Numbered from the stretch's first letter, positions 7,549-17,280 are shown. The stretch is 64,000 nucleotides of DNA from Hugenholtzia roseola DSM 9546 (GCF_000422585.1 NZ_KE383878.1:294743-358742), one strand, 5' to 3'. Notes: a model not told the origin generated them from the letters alone. Numbers and translations: made by a program.

Positions 7549-8775
7549 TTAAGAAAGTTGGGCTAAGGCAGCTTTGAGGCGGCGCATGCCCTCGATGATA
7601 TGGGCATCAGAGGCGGCAAAAGAAATGCGCACGCAGTTGGGTTCGCCAAAGGCTTCTCCCATGACAAGTGAAAGGTGCGCTTCGTTGAGCAGATACATAC
7701 AAAGGTCTTCCGAATTTTGAATCGTATAGTGCTTGTATTGTTTTCCAAAAAAAGCACTCACGTCGGGAAAAATGTAAAAAGCACCTTCGGGCAGATTGCT
7801 TTTTAGCCCCTCGATGTCATCTAAAAGCGATTTGATAAGGTCGCGACGGCGCAAATAGGCTTCGTTCATCGCCTTAGTCGGAGCAAGGTCGGAACTTAGG
7901 GCGGCTAAGGCAGCGCGTTGGGCAATGGTATTAGCACCAGAGGTTATCTGCCCCTGAATTTTGTCGCAGGCTTTGGCAATCGCAAGAGGCGCGGCAGCAT
8001 AGCCCAAACGCCAACCCGTCATGGCAAAACCCTTCGACATGCCATTGATAGTAACGACTCTATCCTTCAAACTTTCTACTGCCCCAATGCTAAAAGGTTT
8101 TGTCCCAAAATGAATATGCTCGTAAATCTCATCAGCAATCACGATAATATTGGGATAGGGCGCAAGCACCTCAGCAATGGCGCGAAGTTCGCCTTCCGAA
8201 AAAACGCTGCCTGTGGGGTTGCAGGGCGAAGAAAAGATAACGGCTTTGGTTTTGGGCGTGATGGCGGCAGCAACTTGGGCAGGCGTAACCTTGTAATCGT
8301 TCTCCAAGCTCGCCTTTATCAGAACGGGCGTGCCTTGTGCTAATTGTACCAAACCCGAATAGGACACCCAATAGGGGCTAAAAATCAAGACTTCGTCTTC
8401 GGGATTGACGATAGAGAGCATCACATTGGCGATAGACTGCTTTGCGCCTGTGGAAACGACGATTTGGTCGGGGCTATAATGCAGGTTGTTTTCGCGTTGT
8501 AGCTTTTCGCAAATGGCTTTGCGCAGGTCTAAAAAGCCACTAACAGGCGGATAAAAGGAAAAATTGTCATCTATGGCTTGTTTGGCGGCGGCTTTGATGT
8601 GGTCGGGGGTAGGAAAATCGGGTTCGCCCAAATTTAGGTTGATGACCTCGATGCCCTGTTCTTTGAGTTCGCGGCTCTTACGCGCCATAGCAAGGGTCTG
8701 GGATTCTTCAATTTCGAAGAGACGACGCGCCAAAATTTCGGTCGTAGCAGAGGGAATAGGTGAGGTGTGCTGCAT
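7549..8775 (-). CDS. Class I aminotransferase, aspartate aminotransferase-like
   Basis: This PLP enzyme of fold type I probably transfers the amino group between aspartate and 2-oxoglutarate or similar pairs. The visible motifs are NLGEPDFPTP near the N-terminus, VVSTGAKQSI, SPCNPTG, VIADEIYEH with the PLP-binding Asp and Tyr, NGMSKGFAMTGWRLGY with the Schiff-base Lys, and a C-terminal CVRISFAAS with the carboxylate-binding Arg. The sequence resembles the Ib subgroup (Thermus-type AspC), but the substrate range cannot be read from sequence. A start at 8775 gives 408 residues; an upstream ATG at 8811 would lie upstream of the probable transcription start implied by the TATCTTTG at 8792-8799, so I reject it. 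Confidence 0.93.
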   Translation of the reverse strand: MQHTSPIPSATTEILARRLFEIEESQTLAMARKSRELKEQGIEVINLNLGEPDFPTPDHIKAAAKQAIDDNFSFYPPVSGFLDLRKAICEKLQRENNLHYSPDQIVVSTGAKQSIANVMLSIVNPEDEVLIFSPYWVSYSGLVQLAQGTPVLIKASLENDYKVTPAQVAAAITPKTKAVIFSSPCNPTGSVFSEGELRAIAEVLAPYPNIIVIADEIYEHIHFGTKPFSIGAVESLKDRVVTINGMSKGFAMTGWRLGYAAAPLAIAKACDKIQGQITSGANTIAQRAALAALSSDLAPTKAMNEAYLRRRDLIKSLLDDIEGLKSNLPEGAFYIFPDVSAFFGKQYKHYTIQNSEDLCMYLLNEAHLSLVMGEAFGEPNCVRISFAASDAHIIEGMRRLKAALAQLS

Positions 8776-8791
8776 ATCCTTGTTTTTTGCA

Positions 8792-8799
8792 CAAAGATA
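8792..8799 (-). promoter_or_regulatory. Probable -7 promoter element of the aminotransferase gene
   Basis: TATCTTTG on the minus strand matches the Bacteroidota -7 consensus exactly and lies 17 bases before the ATG at 8775. No convincing TTTG partner is found about 20 bases further upstream, so it is a half-match. Confidence 0.5.
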
Positions 8800-8943
8800 C
8801 GCATTTCGCAATAACTACCCCCCTTTTCCCTATTTTTCTACTCCAAAGTGGGCTTACCACTACTGAAAAATAAGGCGCAGTGCCTACTTTCAAGAGCAAG
8901 GCTACTGGTAGCGATTTTTAGGGGGCTTGTGTCTTATGAAAAA

Positions 8944-9078
8944 CTAACTGCCAAACAACTTTTTTTGTCCTACTTTTTTGAGTCGCCAAGCCTGATACCC
9001 AATCGGGTCAGCAATATCCTTCAAGACGTTTAGAATTGTTTGTGTTTCAGGCGTTGTTCCATTTTTTAATAGAGGCAT
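8944..9078 (-). pseudogene. Small ORF or gene remnant, 44 aa
   Basis: A short minus-strand frame from ATG 9078 to TAG 8944 encodes a peptide beginning MPLLKNGTTPETQTILNVLK and ending RLKKVGQKKLFGS. Its composition (amphipathic helix, DPIGYQAW turn, basic tail) looks protein-like rather than random. The frame continues upstream for about 15 more codons before a stop, suggesting the C-terminal end of a larger lost gene. It lies directly downstream of the TcmP/Gp37-Gp68 cassette. I cannot identify a family; it may also be a genuine small gene. The remaining sequence of the 8812-9152 interval shows nothing else except a strongly AT-rich stretch at about 9090-9170. Confidence 0.3.
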
Positions 9079-9152
9079 GACATGAAGCACGATTTGGTCG
9101 AAATATTTTAAATTACACGTATAAAAATCATACTAAAATATTTGTATAATAT

Positions 9153-9869
9153 TTATACTAAAATTTTAGGCATCTCGTTATACTCAACTCCATTTAACAA
9201 CCGTCCTGTTTTTTTCTTATTCTTACCACCCCATTGTTTAAAGAAAAAGGCGGTATCGGTTTCAACACATTGCTCTTGTATTTGCTGCACCCACTCTAAT
9301 TTCATGGGTCTAATTTTACCTTTTCCACTTTCACCTCCTACAATTACCCAGTCAATACCTAAGAGATTTAGCTGAGGTACAGCCCCAAGCAATGGCTCTA
9401 AAGATAAAAACTTAGTGGCTGCACCTGTCTTTTGCAAATCCTTTATACGAAACGTTGTTCTGTCATTTTCTACGGAAACCCCCATCCAAATATTAGGAGT
9501 CCAATTTAGAAGAGGAGCTATTTGAGCCAACCGTTCAGAACGTTTAGTTAATACTTGAAATATATGATTTGTATTTTCATTCATTACAAAAAATACTTTT
9601 TTTATAAAATCTAATGGTACTTCCTCATGAAATAAATCACTCATCGAGTTTACAAATACCATTTTACTTTTTTTCCAAAGATAAGGACGTTTAAGTTCAT
9701 TAGGGTGTATACGAATTTTAAACCCATCTTGATACTTTTCTAGTCCCATAGCTTGGAGTCGTTTCGCCATGATTTCTGCATAACAGAACTTACAACCTGT
9801 CGATATCTTATCACAGCCTGTTGTTGGATTCCAAGTCATTTCTGTCCATTCTATACTTGATTTTGCCAT
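9153..9869 (-). CDS. Gp37/Gp68 (DUF5131) family Cys-motif protein
   Basis: The 238-residue protein starts MAKSSIEWTEMTWNPTTGC and shows the cluster C-x5-GCxxCYAE, typical of the phage Gp37/Gp68 family, which resembles radical SAM proteins with a three-cysteine cluster. Later landmarks are FVNSMSDLFHEEVP, FQVLTKRSER, WMGVSVEND, LSLEPLLG, WVIVGGESG and FFFKQWGG. The function is not established; members are found in phages and mobile regions and travel with TcmP. I start at 9869, which leaves four bases after the tcmP stop; the longer frame from 9914 would overlap tcmP by 41 bases. The cassette is visibly more AT-rich than the flanking genes, which suggests horizontal acquisition. Confidence 0.85.
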   Translation of the reverse strand: MAKSSIEWTEMTWNPTTGCDKISTGCKFCYAEIMAKRLQAMGLEKYQDGFKIRIHPNELKRPYLWKKSKMVFVNSMSDLFHEEVPLDFIKKVFFVMNENTNHIFQVLTKRSERLAQIAPLLNWTPNIWMGVSVENDRTTFRIKDLQKTGAATKFLSLEPLLGAVPQLNLLGIDWVIVGGESGKGKIRPMKLEWVQQIQEQCVETDTAFFFKQWGGKNKKKTGRLLNGVEYNEMPKILV

Positions 9870-9873
9870 AATT

Positions 9874-10737
9874 TTAAAATTTAGAAATACCTTTTCCAAT
9901 GATAGAATTTGCAATTTTTATTGCAGTAGAGTTATTAGAGGCTAAAAGAAAATGATATAGAATACTATTATTCTGATTTTTCATCACGTAAGAATCTGAA
10001 ACATTATCAAAAATACTTTTTAATCGTGATTTATAAAGCAGATGTGCAAGTTCTATAGCGTTTCTCTCTTTTATCATTTTTTCTTCCGTACCAAATAGAT
10101 GCTGTATATTTTCTTTTTTGTAGAAGTGGTCTTGTATCTCTTGTGCTGATAATCCAAGAAATACTTGTAGTTTTTCTAACCACTTTTCGCTAATATCTCC
10201 ATCATTTTGCAGCATACGATTGATACCCATGCCTGTAGGAATAAGTATCCACATGTCTATAGCCAATCCTTTCATTGCTTCAAGAGATGACCAATTAACT
10301 TGCATGCCAAAGGGGTCAACAAACATAAGGGTTTTATAGTTTGTTTCTTTCTGTAAAAAAGCAACCATTTTCTTGACAACCACATTAAAATCTTCCTGAT
10401 AAACCCTTGTCTTTCCAACCTTATTCGGAAAATTAGCGGCAATAAGCGTTTCCAGATTCGTAGCCTTTGTTTTATCTAATTCCACAAATCTATACAAATC
10501 AAAACCCTTGTTATCGTCAAGCGAAAGAATTTTTGTGGCTACACTTTCTAATATCCCTTCGCCTGTTTCCAGATGAATGGAGCCAGAACCTGCAAATCCA
10601 TCAAAAAACATAAGCTTCCAATCTTTGGCGTAATGCTTACCTTTAATCATGCTGTGCATGATGGTTAGATAGGCAGGCACATATTTCATAAAAATGTCTA
10701 TTTTTTCCTTTGTCCAGTTGCCTCCAAATTCGTTCAT
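9874..10737 (-). CDS. tcmP: Three-Cys-motif partner protein TcmP
   Basis: This 287-residue protein matches the TcmP family. It has the N-terminal TKEKIDIFMKYVPAYL segment, the Rossmann-like FFDGFAGSG motif with the acidic strand FRFVELD-type region (YRFVELDK), the MFVDPFGMQVNW motif where many nucleotide methyltransferases have DPPY, and WILIPTGMGINRML. The methyltransferase-like fold is visible; catalytic activity is not proven for the family. It is encoded four bases upstream of its usual partner, the three-Cys Gp37/Gp68 protein, so the two probably act together. A role in defence or nucleic-acid modification is a guess from context. A weak promoter (TTTG, 20 bases, TATCTCTA) lies in the AT-rich region upstream. 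Confidence 0.85.
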   Translation of the reverse strand: MNEFGGNWTKEKIDIFMKYVPAYLTIMHSMIKGKHYAKDWKLMFFDGFAGSGSIHLETGEGILESVATKILSLDDNKGFDLYRFVELDKTKATNLETLIAANFPNKVGKTRVYQEDFNVVVKKMVAFLQKETNYKTLMFVDPFGMQVNWSSLEAMKGLAIDMWILIPTGMGINRMLQNDGDISEKWLEKLQVFLGLSAQEIQDHFYKKENIQHLFGTEEKMIKERNAIELAHLLYKSRLKSIFDNVSDSYVMKNQNNSILYHFLLASNNSTAIKIANSIIGKGISKF

Positions 10738-11116
10738 ATTATAAAGAGCGTTAGGTTGGAAAAGAAGTAGCTTACGAATAGAGATAGCAATTTACACTTT
10801 TTTTTGCAAAAAACAAACAGAGGGCGACTTTTTTAGCAAAAAAATTTGCAGAGTCGAAGTTTAGATTTTTTTAAAAAATATGTTAAATTTAATAGTATTT
10901 TTTTATATAATTGTTTAAAACTTTGTCTTGTATTAACATTGTTGCAATGGCAAAATCTTCAAAACGCTGCTTTTGCACCATTGTCGAAGGTTGATTTTTC
11001 ATGGCATTAGAAAAGAAATCAGACAAAAAAGCGTCAGCAAAGAAGGCAGGGGAAAGGCACTACCTTGCCCCTACCTTAGCAAATGATTTTTAGCGTTTAG
11101 CAAGCGCGTCTCTCGC
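10738..11116. other. AT-rich intergenic region
   Basis: This 379-base gap separates the TcmP cassette from the DUF4293 gene. Bases 10790-10940 are extremely rich in A and T with several homopolymer runs. I see no coding frame or tRNA. A weak imperfect hairpin at about 11040-11086 (AAGGcAGGGG with CCCCTaCCTT) may terminate the DUF4293 gene transcript. Confidence 0.5.
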
Positions 11117-11578
11117 TTATCTCAACCTATCTGCGCTGCGCACCATTTTTTCGTCGCGGCTGATAAAGATACGCGCCGTTTGGTTGGCAATAAGGGCAAT
11201 GATGACGGCAAAAAAGCCAATGGCATAGCTTCCATTGTCGTATTGATAGGTGTGATAGGTGGCTACGCCGCCGAAGGTCATGATAAGTAGCGAATTGACC
11301 ACTACCAAAAACATCTGGCGTGTCCGATTTTGGTAGGCAAAGATGATATAAAGGGCAAATAAAGCCGAACCAATGCCAATGACCATCAAATAAATTGTAC
11401 TTTTAGCCTGTACCGTTTCTACAACTTTGCCCTCCACTACGCGCTCTTCGAGCCAACAAAGCGCACTAAGCGAAGTCTGGACATCGCCCTCGATGCGTAT
11501 CCAAATAGGAAAAAAGCAAGCCACCAACATGGCAAGAGCCGAAATGAGTATAAAGATAGATTGAATCCTTTGTAACAT
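11117..11578 (-). CDS. DUF4293 family membrane protein
   Basis: The 153-residue protein starts MLQRIQSIFILISALAMLV and has four predicted transmembrane helices (about residues 6-26, 60-80, 90-108 and 115-135), with a periplasmic loop after the first. This layout and the MxQRIQ start match the Bacteroidota-specific DUF4293 family, of unknown function. An upstream ATG at 11605 would add nine residues; I prefer 11578 because of the conserved QRIQ start. It follows rny by 42 bases on the same strand, so the two may be co-transcribed. Confidence 0.85.
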   Translation of the reverse strand: MLQRIQSIFILISALAMLVACFFPIWIRIEGDVQTSLSALCWLEERVVEGKVVETVQAKSTIYLMVIGIGSALFALYIIFAYQNRTRQMFLVVVNSLLIMTFGGVATYHTYQYDNGSYAIGFFAVIIALIANQTARIFISRDEKMVRSADRLR

Positions 11579-11620
11579 ACTGAATTTGATAGAATGAGAA
11601 AACAATAAGAAAAAAGAAAG

Positions 11621-13234
11621 TTATTTGGCAAAACTTACGGCGCGTTTTTCGCGAATCACCGTAACCTTGATTTGACCCGGATATTGCATCTCCTTTTCTA
11701 TGCGATTTGAGATGTCGTAGGAGATGGCTTGCGCCCTTTCGTCAGATACATTTTCGGCATCTACTAATACGCGCAACTCGCGCCCTGCTTGCATGGCGTA
11801 GCACTTGTTCACGCCCTGATAGCTGGTAGCTAATTTTTCCAAATCGTGCAAACGCTTCAAATAAGAGTCGGTCGTTTCGCGCCTTGCCCCAGGGCGTGAG
11901 CCTGAAATCGCGTCGCAGGCTTGGACAATAGGCGAAATAAGAGAGGTCATTTCAATTTCGCCATGATGCGCACCAATAGCATTGCACACTTCGGGATGCT
12001 CGCCGTAGCGTTTGGCAAGTTCCATGCCCAAGAGGGCGTGCTGCTTTTCGGGGTCGTCGGTATAGACTTTTCCGATGTCGTGTAAAAGCCCTGCGCGTTT
12101 GGCAAGTTTGGCATTTAAGCCCATCTCTGCCGCCATGGTCGCACAAAGGCGTGCCACTTCTTTCGAATGTTGCAAAAGATTTTGCGCATACGACGAGCGA
12201 AAACGCATGCGTCCTACCAACTTAATAAGCTCGATGTGCAAGCCATGTATGCCCAACTCGATGACTGCACGCTCCCCCAACTCCAAAATCTGCTCTTCGA
12301 GCTGCTCGCTGGTCTTGGCGACAACCTCCTCTATGCGTGCAGGGTGAATCCTGCCATCTGCAACCAAACGCTGCAAGGAAAGTCGCGCCACTTCGCGCCT
12401 TACAGGGTCGAAGCCTGAAATGGTAATCGCCTCTGGCGTGTCATCGACGATAATCTCTACGCCTGTGGCAGCTTCTAAGGTGCGGATATTGCGCCCCTCG
12501 CGTCCGATAATTTTTCCTTTTACATCATCGCTCTCCAAATGAAAAATAGAGATACAATTTTCAATCGTATGCTCGGTGGCGGTGCGCTGAATAGTCGTCA
12601 GGACGATACGCTTTGCCTCTTTGGTAGCGGCTAATTGTGCCTCACTCAAAATTTGGTGCATCTTGGCGGAGGCTTCGGTACGCGCTTCTTGTTGTACCGA
12701 CTCTAAAAGTTGTTTTTTGGCTTCTTCCTGCGAAAGTTTTGCCAAACGCTCCAAAAGAGAAAGTTGCTCTTTTTTGAGTTGCTCGAAACTGCGCTGCTCT
12801 TCTATCAGGCTTTCATTTTTGCGAAGCCAATCTTCTTTGAGCTGCTCTACGCGCTCTTTTTCGCGCCCTACCTGCTCCAAATCCTTTTGCAACTGCGTTT
12901 CCTTTTGTTTTAAGCGGTTGGAATTTTGCTGAAACCCATGTTCGAGTTTCTTAACTTTTTCCTCTTGGGCTTGTAATAAACTGCGCTTTTTATCCATTTC
13001 TTTCTGATGCTCACTTTTGAGCTTCAAAAAATGGTCTTTTGCCTCTAATTCTTTCTCTTTTAAAAACGTTTCGCCTTTTTTGAGAGCCTCCTGCTCCAAA
13101 AGGGCGGCTTTCTCCTGTGCCTGCTGATAGAGCGAGCCTAAGACTTTGTGCAGCATATTGCGCCCAATCCAAATGCCTACGGCTAAGGCAAGGAGCGCGA
13201 TGAGCAGCGTGCTAATAAATGATATTTCGTTCAT
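11621..13234 (-). CDS. rny: Ribonuclease Y
   Basis: RNase Y is a membrane-anchored endoribonuclease that starts mRNA decay. The 537 residues fit: an N-terminal transmembrane helix (about 6-25), a long coiled coil (about 35-200, Lys/Glu/Gln-rich), a KH domain with [19 protein letters not shown], and an HD domain with [10 protein letters not shown] and AIGAHHGE metal-ligand motifs, ending with the conserved [20 protein letters not shown] tail. All catalytic landmarks appear intact. The start at 13234 directly precedes the helix. No clear promoter is visible upstream, where a 1.25 kb gap follows. Confidence 0.97.
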   Translation of the reverse strand: MNEISFISTLLIALLALAVGIWIGRNMLHKVLGSLYQQAQEKAALLEQEALKKGETFLKEKELEAKDHFLKLKSEHQKEMDKKRSLLQAQEEKVKKLEHGFQQNSNRLKQKETQLQKDLEQVGREKERVEQLKEDWLRKNESLIEEQRSFEQLKKEQLSLLERLAKLSQEEAKKQLLESVQQEARTEASAKMHQILSEAQLAATKEAKRIVLTTIQRTATEHTIENCISIFHLESDDVKGKIIGREGRNIRTLEAATGVEIIVDDTPEAITISGFDPVRREVARLSLQRLVADGRIHPARIEEVVAKTSEQLEEQILELGERAVIELGIHGLHIELIKLVGRMRFRSSYAQNLLQHSKEVARLCATMAAEMGLNAKLAKRAGLLHDIGKVYTDDPEKQHALLGMELAKRYGEHPEVCNAIGAHHGEIEMTSLISPIVQACDAISGSRPGARRETTDSYLKRLHDLEKLATSYQGVNKCYAMQAGRELRVLVDAENVSDERAQAISYDISNRIEKEMQYPGQIKVTVIREKRAVSFAK

Positions 13235-14430
13235 ACAGATAATTGCCTCGATAATGAAAAGAAAAGCCCATAGGCATCAAAAAATACCTAATTGGGGCGA
13301 AAAGGTGGATATCGATGGCACAAATCTGCACAAGACCGCCCTTTGTTTGTCCGTTGTCCCGCAAAAAGGAGATACAATCTATGCGAATAGAAAAACGTCT
13401 GCCATTTTTGGGGTACAATTTTGAGTAGAATCCGCTGCGGCTTGATTTTCAGAGGCTTGCTGCCTTTCTGCCTTTGTTTGAATCTTAGGTTTAGAAAGGG
13501 AAAAGCGATACTATCGTTGGGTATATAAAAGACTTCCAGTATTTGTTTGTTTGATATATTTTCTTTCAGAAAAAGCCATTTTTTAGGTACAAATGTGCAT
13601 CTTTGGATAAGAAATAGAAAATAAACGCCGTTCTATCCAAGTCAGGGCTTTTTGTGAAACCTTTTCGGGCAAGACAAAGCACCTTAGAAAATGAATCTCA
13701 AAGCCAGTCCCTTTCCTTTTGGAAAGCGAAAAGACCGCTCGTGTTTGTAGGTAGGATAGAGAAGGTAGGATAGAAACCAGCAACGCCCTTTCGAGGCTAC
13801 GCGCTCGTTTTTTCGCCCTCCGCACTTTGCCCTCGAAGGCAAAAACGGAAAACCGACCTTCCGACCAGCACCCAATTAGAAAACACCACAAAAAGAAAAG
13901 ATAGAGGAGCAAAAGCATAGAAACAAATAAAGAACCGCAGCACAAGGCTGCTTTTGAAGTATGGGCATTTGAAGCGATTGGGCATCGAGCCAACACCACT
14001 TCTCTACCCTTTTATATGGAAAAACAATGAATATCGCATAAGAAAGCAAACGCTCTACACCCGACACCTGCCCGATAAGGCTTGCAAAATAGGAACGCCC
14101 TTGGGTCTTTTCCTACCTTGCCCCGACAAAGGCGGCAGGGTTGTAGTCTGAAAATGATTCCGACAAAGCAAGTCTTTGTATCCAGATTTGTCTTCTTACC
14201 TAAGCCCCCAAATTGTGCGAAGCAGGCGTAATTTTGAGGCTAAAAAAGCCAAAATCAGACCCTGCACTTGGGGCTTGCCTCCTACTTTTGTGCCTACACC
14301 TGTGCCATTTGGCAGTGGCGTTTGTGGGCAGAGAAGGCGGCGAAATATAGGTATCGAATCCGAATACAATTTTACGAAAAAAAATGGTAGCAAGCGTATT
14401 TTTGCGTTAGAAAGCCCGAAAAAGCCTGAA
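13235..14430. other. Long intergenic region without a convincing gene
   Basis: About 1.2 kb separates rny from the terminator of the next gene. Several open frames exist on both strands, but their products are low-complexity, rich in Cys, Arg, Phe and Ser, and lack any recognisable motif. A short hairpin is visible at about 13269-13299 (CCCATAGG with CCTAatTGGG). A structured non-coding RNA such as 6S RNA is possible, because the region has stretches that could form a long irregular rod, but I cannot demonstrate one. Confidence 0.4.
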
Positions 14431-14474
14431 AAAAGACGCTCCTCCCTGCGAAAAGAAGAAAAGCGTCTTTTTTT
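14430..14474 (-). terminator. Bidirectional Rho-independent terminator
   Basis: AAAAGACGCT (14431-14440) pairs with AGCGTCTTTT (14462-14471), with A and T runs on both outer sides. It lies 15 bases after the stop of the von Willebrand lipoprotein gene and should end its transcript. Confidence 0.8.
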
Positions 14475-14488
14475 GAAAAAGAAAAGAA

Positions 14489-16111
14489 TTATTTTGCCAG
14501 CATCATGCAGCTTTCTGCCAATTTCACAAATTCTGCTCTATCGCCCTGACTGTCTTTGCCTAAGGCATTTTTTGCCAAATCCAAAACCTGTGCATAGTTG
14601 GCTTGCGCTTTATAGGGCGAATCTCTCAAAATTAGACCTAATTCAGCCACCGAAGCGGCAAAACGCAAGTTTTCAGAGGCTTCCGATAGGGCTACCGACT
14701 TATTCAAAAGTGGCTGCACGATAAGTTTGGAGGTATCCTCTTTGGGCTTTTTGTAGCGAAGTTTGAGGTTTAGAATCTCGTCGGAAGCGGCAGCGGCGGT
14801 ATAAGTGCTTTTTTCGTTTTTCTGGTATTTGAGGTCATCTACCGAAGGCAGAAACTCGCTTTTCACGCCTACGGGTATGATTTCATACAGAGCCGTTACG
14901 GAATGTCCTGCGCCCAATTCGCCTGCATCTTTTTTGTCGTCGTTGAAATCTTCTTTATTGAGCATACGATTTTCGTATCCAATCAAACGGTAGGCTTGCA
15001 CTTGGGCAGGATTAAATTCTACCTGCACCTTGACATCTTTGGCAATGGTAAAGAGCGTGCCACGCATTTGGCGTACAAAGACTTTTTTGGCTTCCTGCAC
15101 GTTATCGATGTAATAGTAATTTCCGTTTCCTGCATTGCTCAAAGCCTCCATTTGGCGGTCTTTGTAATTGCCCATGCCGAAGCCACAAAGCGTCAGGAAA
15201 ATATGGTCGTCGCGCTTCTGCTCGATAAGGCTTACCAAATCCTCTGCCGAACTCACCCCTACATTGAAATCGCCGTCAGTGCAAAGGATAACGCGATTAT
15301 TGCCACCAGCGATAAAGTTTTCTTTGGCAATTTTATAGGCAAGTTGGATACCTGCGCCGCCTGCGGTGCTGCCCCCTGCTTCTAAATTATCGAGTGCGCT
15401 TAGGATTTTATCCTTTTCAGAGGCTGGAGTAGAAGGTAAAATTTCACCTGCCGCACTTGCATAGACCACAATCGCGACGCGGTCTTTTTCGGAAAGTTGG
15501 TCTAAAAGAAGTTTGAGGGAAGATTTGAGCAAAGGCAGTTTGTTTTCATCTTGCATCGAACCAGAAGCATCAATAAGGAAGACCAAGTTGGAAGGCGCAA
15601 GGTTTTCATAATCTACCTGCTTGCCCTGTAAGCCGATATGCACCAATTTGTGCTTGCTATTCCAAGGCGCGTCTGTAATTTCGGTGCTAATAGAAAAAGG
15701 ATGCTCACCCTTCGGATTGGGATAATCGTACTCAAAGTAATTGACTAATTCTTCGATACGGATTCTATCTTTTTGGGGCAAGATGCCGTTTTCGATGGCA
15801 TTGCGCATCAAGGCGTAGGAAGCGTTATCTACATCTATGGAAAAAGTGGAAAGTGCTTCATCGCCTACTTTTACAAACTTATTATCTACAATTTGTGTAA
15901 ATTCATTTGTGTTTTCTTGTGGCATCTCCACTACTGCATCTTTTGGCTCGGCAAGTTTGGCGGGCATTTCTTCGTAAGCCATCGTGGGAGCGACTTGATA
16001 CTCGGCAACTTCTGCTTTCTGTTCAGAACGGCTATATGTTCCATTTTGGCAGCCACTAAAAAGGGCGAAAATAGCCAAAAGTAGGGCAAGGGAAAAATAA
16101 GGTTTCTGCAT
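14489..16111 (-). CDS. YfbK-like lipoprotein with von Willebrand factor A domain
   Basis: The product is a 540-residue exported lipoprotein with lipobox LFSGC at about residues 16-20. After a linker comes the conserved N-terminal block STFSIDVDNASYALMRN and the IRIEELVNYFEYDYP segment. The VWA domain has the MIDAS motif in FLIDASGSM, the Thr region and LCTDGDFNVG. The C-terminal part resembles DUF3520 of the YfbK family. Such proteins bind divalent metal and probably partner proteins at the membrane; the role is unknown. I choose ATG 16111 for the signal peptide; the frame opens further upstream at 16309, where it overlaps the heptosyltransferase gene. A 14430-14474 terminator follows. Confidence 0.88.
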   Translation of the reverse strand: MQKPYFSLALLLAIFALFSGCQNGTYSRSEQKAEVAEYQVAPTMAYEEMPAKLAEPKDAVVEMPQENTNEFTQIVDNKFVKVGDEALSTFSIDVDNASYALMRNAIENGILPQKDRIRIEELVNYFEYDYPNPKGEHPFSISTEITDAPWNSKHKLVHIGLQGKQVDYENLAPSNLVFLIDASGSMQDENKLPLLKSSLKLLLDQLSEKDRVAIVVYASAAGEILPSTPASEKDKILSALDNLEAGGSTAGGAGIQLAYKIAKENFIAGGNNRVILCTDGDFNVGVSSAEDLVSLIEQKRDDHIFLTLCGFGMGNYKDRQMEALSNAGNGNYYYIDNVQEAKKVFVRQMRGTLFTIAKDVKVQVEFNPAQVQAYRLIGYENRMLNKEDFNDDKKDAGELGAGHSVTALYEIIPVGVKSEFLPSVDDLKYQKNEKSTYTAAAASDEILNLKLRYKKPKEDTSKLIVQPLLNKSVALSEASENLRFAASVAELGLILRDSPYKAQANYAQVLDLAKNALGKDSQGDRAEFVKLAESCMMLAK

Positions 16112-16269
16112 GGCTTTTTTGGAATCAGGGTGAGAAAATAAAAATGGGTTTGTCTTTTGCAGGTTAGATGCAGGCAAACACAAGATTCCACAAATGCCGC
16201 GCTTTTTTTTTTGTAAAAACGAGGCAGAACGCAAAAAAAGTAATCTTGCCTTTCCCAAAAAACGCCAAA

Positions 16270-17280
16270 CTAAGGTAGCCAAAAGTCGAAGACTACCTCG
16301 TTCATACACTTAAAATGCCCTTTGGGACACTTCGCATAGCCAATTTTAGAGCAAGGGCGGCAGGAAAGTTGGTTGTTTTCAAAGACGACAAAAGAGGTGC
16401 GGTAGGGATACATACCAAAATGTGGCGAGGTGCTACCCCATATCGAGTAAATTTTCTTGCGAAAAGCCGCCGCAATGTGCATAAGCCCTGTATCGTGCGT
16501 AAAAACCACCTGCGCTTGTTTTACCAAAGAAGCCGACTGCCCCAAATTTAGCTTGCCACAAAGATTGAAAATACGCGCCTTTTTATTGAGCTTTTCAAAA
16601 GCCTTATCCAAATCTGACGCTTGGTCTTTCTCAAAAAAATCATAAAGCTGCTGCGCAATTTCATAATCTTCTTTTCCGCCTAATAAAATAATAGGTTTGT
16701 TTATTTTATCGCATAGCTCTATCATTCGGTTCAAAGGCAGCCTTTTTGTGGCATGTGTGCCGCCCAAGGCATACACCACAAAGCCCTTTTTGTAGGCTTC
16801 TGGTAGCCATTGCAGTTCAAATTCGTCTTCTTCGGCAATAAAAAAATCCAACCCCAAATTATCCATCTTAATCCCCAAAGGCGCAACCGTCTGCATGTAC
16901 CTATCTACGATATGCACGTTGGGCAGGTAGTTTTTCTTGAAATTGACAAAAAACCATTTCTGCCAATTCAACTTAGGAAAAGCATAGCTTTTAACGCCCA
17001 GCCGCCATTTGATATAATAAGTGCGCTGGTTATGATGCAGGTCGATGACGTAATCGTACTTCTCTTGTTTTAATTTTTTTATTAAATCGTTTGTCTTTTT
17101 AGGCTCTAAGGTATAAATTTTATCTATGTAAGGATTTTGCGCTACAATGTTGGCAAATTGCGGCTTGGTAGCATAATGCAACTCAATTTCATCGAGCTGC
17201 GTTTTGAGTGTGCGCACAACGGGCGTAGTCAAGACAATATCGCCGATAGAGGAGAAACGCAAGATGAGGATTTTGGGCAT
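16270..17280 (-). CDS. Glycosyltransferase family 9 (heptosyltransferase-like)
   Basis: The 336-residue enzyme begins MPKILILRFSSIGDIVLTTP, the signature of GT9 ADP-heptose:LPS heptosyltransferases. Other family marks are IDLHHNQRT, GGTHATKRLP, IILLGGKED, the LCGKLNLGQSASLVKQAQ segment and FTHDTGLMHIAAA with the nucleotide-sugar binding Asp/His. It probably adds a sugar to lipopolysaccharide core on the cytoplasmic face; the donor cannot be told. It lies upstream of the VWA gene but 158 bases apart. A TACTTTTG element at 17318-17325 on the minus strand may be its -7 box. Confidence 0.9.
   Translation of the reverse strand: MPKILILRFSSIGDIVLTTPVVRTLKTQLDEIELHYATKPQFANIVAQNPYIDKIYTLEPKKTNDLIKKLKQEKYDYVIDLHHNQRTYYIKWRLGVKSYAFPKLNWQKWFFVNFKKNYLPNVHIVDRYMQTVAPLGIKMDNLGLDFFIAEEDEFELQWLPEAYKKGFVVYALGGTHATKRLPLNRMIELCDKINKPIILLGGKEDYEIAQQLYDFFEKDQASDLDKAFEKLNKKARIFNLCGKLNLGQSASLVKQAQVVFTHDTGLMHIAAAFRKKIYSIWGSTSPHFGMYPYRTSFVVFENNQLSCRPCSKIGYAKCPKGHFKCMNEVVFDFWLP

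Noticed and set aside
13583..13999. 138-codon minus-strand frame in the gap before rny
   Set aside because: Composition is Cys/Arg/Phe/Ser-rich with no domain, no signal logic and several overlapping alternative frames; not a credible gene.
14176..14724. 182-codon plus-strand frame
   Set aside because: It runs through a Rho-independent terminator and into the antisense of the VWA gene.
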